From Clostridiales bacterium UBA1248 (lineage in GTDB: Bacteria > Bacillota > Clostridia > Oscillospirales > CAG-272), in the NCBI GenBank assembly GCA_002308615.1, contig DBWC01000098.1, forward strand, positions 1 through 19,795: 19,795 nucleotides of DNA. The letters are read 5' to 3'. The notes under the pieces were generated by a model. The model had not been told where the DNA came from. It saw nothing but the letters and a program-made list of their open reading frames with translations, and did not search any database. Made by a program: the position numbers and the translations under genes. Below are positions 15,291-19,795 of this stretch, piece after piece; position 1 is the first letter of the stretch, and each line of letters begins with the position of its first letter.

Positions 15291-16264
15291 AACCCGTATC
15301 ATTGATATTTCTTATTATCGCGGTAATTATGGTTATCGTCGGTATGCTTATGTGTTCCGTAGCCTCCCTTCAGTCCAAGAGACAGGGAATAGATCTTTTC
15401 GATACGAAGGTCGTAAACGGTCAGTCCGAGGCGGAATATGATTTCTCAAACGACGTCATAGGCAAGATCCAGATAGAGGTCAGCGACTGCGACGTCAACG
15501 TGATCTGCGGATCCGACAAAAACAAAGTCGTAATGAAGAACTTCTCGTCCGCCGGCTATATCTGCGAGGTGGACAACAGAGCGCTCGTCATTGAAGACAC
15601 GGTCAATATATTCGATATAACGGATATTATAGAAAACGGAAAGATCCGATTCAAAGGCTTCAGATATTATCTGCGCGACAGAAAGATAACGACCGGAAGA
15701 AAAGCGCTTGACGTTTATATTTCCGACAAGTTCGATATCAAGATAATCGATATCAAAGTCGACGGCGGCGACGTGAACATAGCAGGCTACGAGAACAACA
15801 CGGATTACATCGTTGCGATAACCAAAGGCAAACTCACCGCGTCTGACATCGTGACGGCGTCCGAGGTCAGGGCGACGATAGAAAAAGGCTCCGCCGGTCT
15901 TTACAGCGTGACCGCCAAATCCGTAAACGTAACCGTGGACGAGGGCAATATAAACGGCGTTTTGTCGGCAAAGGAAATAACAGCGGACGCAAAGAAGGGC
16001 AGCGTGTTTATAGAGAGTATGAGCGATCTTTCCGGTTATAACTTCGTGCTCAAAGCTCCTGATTCCACGATCACGCTTGAAAACCTTGTAAAATCCGGCA
16101 ACTATATCGCAAACGACGCGCAGCTTACAAGCTTCATACACGCATCCGCAGGCATGGGATCTGTCACCGTAAAATCGTATATCGCGCCTCCTTCCCCGAT
16201 AGACAGCGGATTTACTCCGTCACAGAGCGACTCTTCCGGAACAACGTCGCAGACGTCGGAATAA
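15287..16264 (+). CDS. DUF4097-like beta-repeat membrane-anchored protein
   Basis: One N-terminal membrane helix (about residues 5-27) anchors a domain with short repeating strands. Examples are GKIQIEVSDCDVNVICG, IKIIDIKVDGGDVNIAGYE and SVNVTVDEGNINGVL. These regular D/G-x-V-x-I rungs are typical of the DUF4097 beta-solenoid fold, which is described as adhesin-like. The C-terminus is a Ser/Thr/Pro-rich tail. The ATG overlaps the stop of the preceding gene (ATGA), so the two are translationally coupled and likely act together. Its molecular role is not established. Confidence 0.77.
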   Translation: MKPVSLIFLIIAVIMVIVGMLMCSVASLQSKRQGIDLFDTKVVNGQSEAEYDFSNDVIGKIQIEVSDCDVNVICGSDKNKVVMKNFSSAGYICEVDNRALVIEDTVNIFDITDIIENGKIRFKGFRYYLRDRKITTGRKALDVYISDKFDIKIIDIKVDGGDVNIAGYENNTDYIVAITKGKLTASDIVTASEVRATIEKGSAGLYSVTAKSVNVTVDEGNINGVLSAKEITADAKKGSVFIESMSDLSGYNFVLKAPDSTITLENLVKSGNYIANDAQLTSFIHASAGMGSVTVKSYIAPPSPIDSGFTPSQSDSSGTTSQTSE

Positions 16265-16288
16265 AATCTTTCAAAACCGCCATAATAT

Positions 16289-16336
16289 CATACCGGACGG
16301 GTGCGTACAGCCCCGCCGGAAAGGATGATCGGTATG
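16289..16336 (+). promoter_or_regulatory. Start-codon-sequestering hairpin in the DUF378 leader
   Basis: CCGG-A-CGGG (16293-16301) can pair with CCCGCCGG (16312-16319), making an 8-bp stem with one bulged A. CATACCG (16289-16295) is also exactly complementary to CGGTATG (16330-16336), which contains the chosen ATG. The ribosome site AAGGA lies between these segments. Either pairing would affect translation. This is a structural prediction by eye. Confidence 0.35.
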
Positions 16337-16588
16337 GTAGTTGTAGATAAAACCGCGTTGACGCTGGCAATAATCGGTGCTCTCAACTGGGGAGGTATCG
16401 GTGTGTTCGGTTTTGACGTTGTCGCATGGATATTCGGCGGACAGGATTCGATCGGCGCAAGGATAATTTATACTGTCGTAGCGCTTGCCGGTATCTGGTG
16501 TATATCTGTTTTGTTCAGGTCGTGGCACGGTATAACGGAACGTGATACCGATGATGAAACGGCTGCATTTGACAGGCAGACAAGATAA
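16334..16588 (+). CDS. DUF378 family small membrane protein
   Basis: This 84-residue protein has two membrane helices. The first contains ALTLAIIGALNWGGIGVFGFD, the hallmark N-W-G-x-x-G pattern of DUF378, and the second is IIYTVVALAGIWCISVLF. An aromatic VAWIFGG loop lies between them. A short acidic tail follows. I choose ATG 16334, with AAGGA 8 nt upstream, over ATG 16325 and GTG 16301, which overlap the ribosome site or the leader stem. No function is established for the family. It sits alone between the DUF4097 gene and a strong hairpin. Confidence 0.85.
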   Translation: MVVVDKTALTLAIIGALNWGGIGVFGFDVVAWIFGGQDSIGARIIYTVVALAGIWCISVLFRSWHGITERDTDDETAAFDRQTR

Positions 16589-16592
16589 ATCG

Positions 16593-16620
16593 TGGGGCTG
16601 CCGCGTTTGTGGCAGCCCCA
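16593..16620 (+). terminator. Terminator hairpin after the DUF378 gene
   Basis: TGGGGCTGCC (16593-16602) pairs perfectly with GGCAGCCCCA (16611-16620) around GCGTTTGT. The 10-bp GC-rich stem is strong, but the sequence after it (ATGAATATATTATTT) is only moderately T-rich. It separates this gene from the operon starting 22 nt later. Confidence 0.6.
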
Positions 16621-16642
16621 ATGAATATATTATTTGGGTATA

Positions 16643-17818
16643 ATGATGCAAAAACTCGTACAAAAGCTCGACAATGCGATAGCCGACGGCACGTTCATTC
16701 GCGCCGTATGCTCCGGCAATTTTGACAAAACGGTAAAAAAATCCGTTTTTACACCGTCAAAGCGCAAAAACGGATACGTTATTGCCGAAGAGCGTTTTAT
16801 GCCGGACGGCAAGGCGCTGCATTCGTTTTGTGATCCGGATAAATTCGCCGTGTATCTGTCTGAAATATCCGCCGGATATAAACAGACGGACGTATTCTGC
16901 CAAGACTTTACGGCAACCGTTCTGAGATCGAAAAAAGGCGCGTTACATATAAGCTTCGGTCAGGGAAAACAAATGCCGGAGACGGAAAAACAGGAAAAAA
17001 ACTATATTCTTGATCCGCACAAAAAGTACGATTTCCTCGTTATGCTCGGCGTTCAGGACAAAAACGGCAGAGTCTACGATAAAAAACAGAGCAAATTCCG
17101 TCAGATAAACAGATTTCTTGAAATAGTGTCGGACACGGTAAGCTCGCTTCCCGATAACGGTATGACCGTATGGGACCTCTGCTGCGGCAAAAGCTACCTT
17201 TCCTTTGCCGTATATTACTATTTCCGCCGCGTTTTAAACAAGGATATAACGATATACTGCGTTGACAGAAAAGAAGACGTTATAAAAGAATGCGCGGAGT
17301 ACGCGCGACAGCTCGGCTTTGACGGTATGCGTTTTATCTGCGGGGACATTTTCAAATGTCTGCCGGATAAGCCCGCGGAGCTTGTGCTCTCGCTTCACGC
17401 CTGCGATATCGCAACGGATATGGTGCTGTCGGAAGCCGTAAAGCGCGGCGCAAAAGTTATTTTATCATCCCCGTGCTGTCAGCACGAGCTTGCTTCTCAG
17501 ATAAAAAGCCCGGAGCTGAACTACATACTGCGCGAGCCGGTACTCAAACAAAAGCTTTCCGTCGTCATAACGGACGCGCTGCGGTGCAGACTGCTGTACG
17601 CCTGCGGATACAAGGTTACCACTCTTGAATTCATAGACCCGGAGGACACGCCTAAAAATCTTATGATCAGAGCGGAAAAAACGTATATACCTTTAAAGCT
17701 GCGCAGAGCCGCGCTTGATGAATATGAAATGATCTGCAAAAGCCTTAACGCAGCCCCGACTATGAGAGCGCTGCTTGACGGATTTTTAAACGAACGGATA
17801 AAAGGAGATATGATATGA
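16643..17818 (+). CDS. SAM-dependent methyltransferase, Methyltransf_32/TRM13-like type
   Basis: The 391-residue protein has an N-terminal domain of about 125 residues. KFRQINRFLEIV (151-162) then leads into a methyltransferase core. Motif I is VWDLCCGKSYLSFAVYYY (176-193), the acidic end of strand 2 is YCVDRKEDV, and LVLSLHACDIATD is followed by SSPCCQHEL. The order Q-x-N-R-F-L-E, D-L-C-C-G-K and L-H-A-C-D is characteristic of the PF13679 group, which includes tRNA and protein methyltransferases. The exact substrate is unknown, though RNA is plausible because a TrmN6-like gene is in the same operon. I use ATG 16643; ATG 16646 is equally possible and no strong ribosome site is present. The stop overlaps the next start (ATGA). 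Confidence 0.83.
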   Translation: MMQKLVQKLDNAIADGTFIRAVCSGNFDKTVKKSVFTPSKRKNGYVIAEERFMPDGKALHSFCDPDKFAVYLSEISAGYKQTDVFCQDFTATVLRSKKGALHISFGQGKQMPETEKQEKNYILDPHKKYDFLVMLGVQDKNGRVYDKKQSKFRQINRFLEIVSDTVSSLPDNGMTVWDLCCGKSYLSFAVYYYFRRVLNKDITIYCVDRKEDVIKECAEYARQLGFDGMRFICGDIFKCLPDKPAELVLSLHACDIATDMVLSEAVKRGAKVILSSPCCQHELASQIKSPELNYILREPVLKQKLSVVITDALRCRLLYACGYKVTTLEFIDPEDTPKNLMIRAEKTYIPLKLRRAALDEYEMICKSLNAAPTMRALLDGFLNERIKGDMI

Positions 17819-19266
17819 AAAGCAAAAGGATCGTAGTTATAATAGCGCTGATATCCGCTGTATGTCTTACGCTGTCCGCGTGTGTTTACTGGTACCTTAA
17901 CATAAAATCCATGTCAAAGCTGCTTCCGGATAACAAAGATCTGACTGAAGACGAACAGATCATAATAGATAAAGTCGGAGAGCCGGACTGGAAAACGTAT
18001 CTTATCACGTATTTCCTTATGCTCTTTATGCTCATAGCCGTAATTTCGATCTGGGCGGCGGTCGTCAACCCCGGAATGAAGGGCTCCTCCGTCGCAATGC
18101 TTTCACAGATTGTTTCTCTCGGTCTGCTTGTTCTGATATATAAGGATATGAGAGCAAACGAGAGCAAGTTTTTGTATGACGGCACGCTCTTCAAGGCGAG
18201 CGTCGTATTTATGCTTTTATCGTTCGGCTCATTGATAGTTTACGCTCTTTTGCTGTTTAAAAAGAACGGGACCGGCAAGCAGAAAGAACTTGAAGATATT
18301 ACAAAAGAAAGAGAAAACACAAAAATAGTCGTGCTTGATAAATGCACGCTGACCGTCGGAGATATCGATTTTTCACCGCTTGACGCTCTCGGCAAAACGG
18401 AATACTACGATATTTTATCAAAAGACGAAATAATAAAACACTGCTCCGACGCAAACGTCATACTGTGCAACAAGGCGGTCATAGATAAGGAAATAATGGA
18501 AAAATGCCCGGAACTAAAATACATAGGTCTGTTTGCAACGGGTTATAATAACATAGATATAAAATCGGCAAGCGAGCGCAATATAACCGTCTGCAACGCT
18601 CCCGACTATTCCACGGAATCCGTCGCACAGCTCGTTTTCGCGTATATACTGAACCATACGACGTCGCTTGACAAATATAACGAGTCTACGCATAACGGCG
18701 AATGGATAAAATCCCGCGCGTTCTCGTATTTCCCGTACCCGATAAACGAGCTGAAAGGCAAAACGCTCTGCATAATCGGTTACGGCGCGATAGGCAAACA
18801 GGTCGCAAAGCTGGGCGACGCGTTCGGTATGAAAATACGCATAGCAACAAGAACAAAGCCGGAAAACTGCCCGTATCCGCTGTTAACCGTTGACGAGGCG
18901 TTTGAGCAGGCGGACTATTTGACCGTCCACTGTCCTTTGACGGAGCAGACAAAGGGGCTCATAAACGAAAAGAGACTCAAAACGATGAAACCGACGGCGT
19001 ACGTAATAAACACCGCGAGAGGCGCGGTAGCGGACGAACGCGCGTTAAGAGACGCGCTTGACAAGCATATTATATCGGGCGCCGCGTGCGATGTTCTGAC
19101 GGTCGAGCCGATGAGGGAAAACGATCCGCTCATAGGCGCGGAAAACCTAACGCTTTCGCCTCATATCGCCTGGGCTTCGTACGAGGCGAGAGTAAGGCTT
19201 ATAAAGCTCGTCGCGTCAAACTTGAAAGCGTACCAGAACGGTCTGCCGGTAAACACGGTCAAATGA
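17815..19266 (+). CDS. Membrane-tethered D-2-hydroxyacid dehydrogenase (lipobox/TM module fused to complete dehydrogenase)
   Basis: Residues 1-23 form a lipoprotein-type signal ending in LSAC (Cys23). Three more hydrophobic helices follow at about 61-84, 95-111 and 127-148, then KKNGTGKQK. A lipidated outside N-terminus and three crossings put the rest in the cytoplasm. From about residue 169 the protein is a full D-isomer-specific 2-hydroxyacid dehydrogenase. It has KIVVLD as strand 1, the substrate-loop region FATGYNNID, and the dinucleotide-binding GYGAIG (322-327). Catalytic Arg402 lies in NTARGAVADE, Glu431 in VEPMRENDPL and His450 in SPHIAW. The family interconverts 2-hydroxy and 2-keto acids with NAD(P)H; glycerate/hydroxypyruvate-type relatives are closest by motif. 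Usual family length is about 315-330 residues, which matches residues 169-483 alone. AAGGAG precedes the ATG, which overlaps the upstream stop. The next gene overlaps by 4 nt. Confidence 0.88.
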   Translation: MKSKRIVVIIALISAVCLTLSACVYWYLNIKSMSKLLPDNKDLTEDEQIIIDKVGEPDWKTYLITYFLMLFMLIAVISIWAAVVNPGMKGSSVAMLSQIVSLGLLVLIYKDMRANESKFLYDGTLFKASVVFMLLSFGSLIVYALLLFKKNGTGKQKELEDITKERENTKIVVLDKCTLTVGDIDFSPLDALGKTEYYDILSKDEIIKHCSDANVILCNKAVIDKEIMEKCPELKYIGLFATGYNNIDIKSASERNITVCNAPDYSTESVAQLVFAYILNHTTSLDKYNESTHNGEWIKSRAFSYFPYPINELKGKTLCIIGYGAIGKQVAKLGDAFGMKIRIATRTKPENCPYPLLTVDEAFEQADYLTVHCPLTEQTKGLINEKRLKTMKPTAYVINTARGAVADERALRDALDKHIISGAACDVLTVEPMRENDPLIGAENLTLSPHIAWASYEARVRLIKLVASNLKAYQNGLPVNTVK

Positions 19267-19795
19267 ACAACATAAGAACCGAAAACATCTCCGATAACGT
19301 AAGTATAGCACAGGACGGACGCGGACTGCTTCTTACTACTGACTCGTGCCTTTTGTCCGCGTTTGTAAGCAGAAACGCAAAACAGGATATATGCGAATTA
19401 GGCGCTGGCAGCGGTATAATTTCCGCCATGCTTTTGCTTGATAATAAAATAAGATCGTCCGTATGTGTCGACCGTCAGAAACAGATATGTGATATAGCGG
19501 AAAACAACGCAAAAAATAACGGGCTGTCGGATAAGATGACTGTCGTCTGCGCCGACGTGCTTGACTATAAAACGGATAAGAAATTTGACGCGGTGGTATC
19601 AAATCCGCCGTATTTCAAAGCCGGCGACGGCAAAACGAATTTATCGGAGCAAAACAGACTTTGCCGCCACGAAAGCACGGCGACGGTTACTGATTTTGCC
19701 GCCTGCGCGGGCAGGATCTTAAAGGACGGCGGTATTGCATATTTTTGTTACACTCCCGGGAGACTGTCCGAGCTTTTGTCCGCTTTATCGGCGGG
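19263..19795 (+). CDS. TrmN6-like tRNA1(Val) (adenine-37-N6)-methyltransferase, partial at window end
   Basis: The frame opens with ATG 19263, overlapping the dehydrogenase stop (ATGA), and stays open to the last base. About 177 residues are visible out of an expected 240-250. Motif I is CELGAGSGIISAMLL, the acidic strand-2 end is VCVDRQKQICDIA, and VVSNPPYFKAG contains the NPPY catalytic motif of N6-adenine and N5-glutamine methyltransferases. With a short N-terminal segment containing DGRGLLLTTDSCLLSAF, this matches the YfiC/TrmN6 family. In many Firmicutes such a gene is followed by rsmI, which cannot be checked here. Confidence 0.88.
   Translation, partial: MNNIRTENISDNVSIAQDGRGLLLTTDSCLLSAFVSRNAKQDICELGAGSGIISAMLLLDNKIRSSVCVDRQKQICDIAENNAKNNGLSDKMTVVCADVLDYKTDKKFDAVVSNPPYFKAGDGKTNLSEQNRLCRHESTATVTDFAACAGRILKDGGIAYFCYTPGRLSELLSALSA

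Noticed and set aside
15446..16141. A 231-residue - strand ORF
   Set aside because: It lies wholly opposite the DUF4097-like gene, has no ribosome site, and its His/Tyr/Val-rich composition is typical of a shadow frame.
16271..16663. A 130-residue - strand ORF
   Set aside because: It is antisense to the DUF378 gene and runs through the terminator hairpin; no ribosome site and no recognisable domain.
18186..18330. A sequencing frameshift as the cause of the dehydrogenase fusion
   Set aside because: The frame is continuous on both sides with good coding character and no out-of-frame overlap, so a simple frameshift does not explain it; an assembly join is not excluded.

Overview
The window looks like a chromosomal segment from an uncultured gut-type member of Clostridia (Bacillota), probably near the Oscillospiraceae/Ruminococcaceae. 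The evidence is consensus sigma-A promoters (TTGACA-N16/17-TATAAT), strong AGGAGG ribosome sites with frequent GTG and TTG starts, AGA/ATA-rich coding at moderate GC, an ssrA-smpB pair, and two secreted enzymes with N-terminal dockerin modules. Organism assignment is inference; no 16S or marker gene beyond smpB and trmB is present. Genes are densely packed. I see no insertion sequence, CRISPR array, prophage or complete mobile element.

Left part (1-5533, + strand). A consensus promoter drives a 1032-residue secreted dockerin protein with a GH99/GH71/WbsX-like barrel and a CBM9-like domain. It is followed by an MscS-type channel gene and a single-pass membrane protein with a Thr-Pro stalk and a beta-strand-rich outer domain. 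A palindromic intergenic stretch and a long hairpin separate these from the convergent ssrA.

Centre-left (5534-9041, - strand). From promoter-distal to promoter-proximal this holds ssrA (tmRNA), smpB only 3 nt upstream of it, a spermidine-synthase-like methyltransferase, and a dockerin-bearing SGNH/sialate O-acetylesterase-like enzyme. smpB and the esterase gene each have a consensus promoter, and both promoters contain the same 14-mer TTGACAAATCAGTT.

Centre (9209-14102). A fused ABC ATPase/MacB-FtsX permease is followed by a coupled, markedly AT-richer lipoprotein gene. Convergent to these is a two-gene operon of trmB and a flavin-reductase-family gene.

Right part (14310-19795, + strand). 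A HAAS/DUF1700-like membrane protein and a DUF4097-like protein overlap by 4 nt. A small DUF378 membrane protein follows, with its start codon inside a possible hairpin. A tightly overlapping operon then encodes a Methyltransf_32-type methyltransferase, an unusual membrane-tethered D-2-hydroxyacid dehydrogenase, and a TrmN6-like methyltransferase cut by the window end.

Functional themes are extracellular glycan handling (two dockerin enzymes), ribosome rescue (ssrA/smpB), envelope homeostasis (MscS, ABC/FtsX, HAAS-DUF4097) and RNA or small-molecule methylation (four methyltransferases). The most unusual items are the in-frame fusion of a lipobox-plus-membrane module to a complete 2-hydroxyacid dehydrogenase, and an inverted copy of the tmRNA T-arm just beyond its terminator. 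I found no single obviously new multi-gene system.
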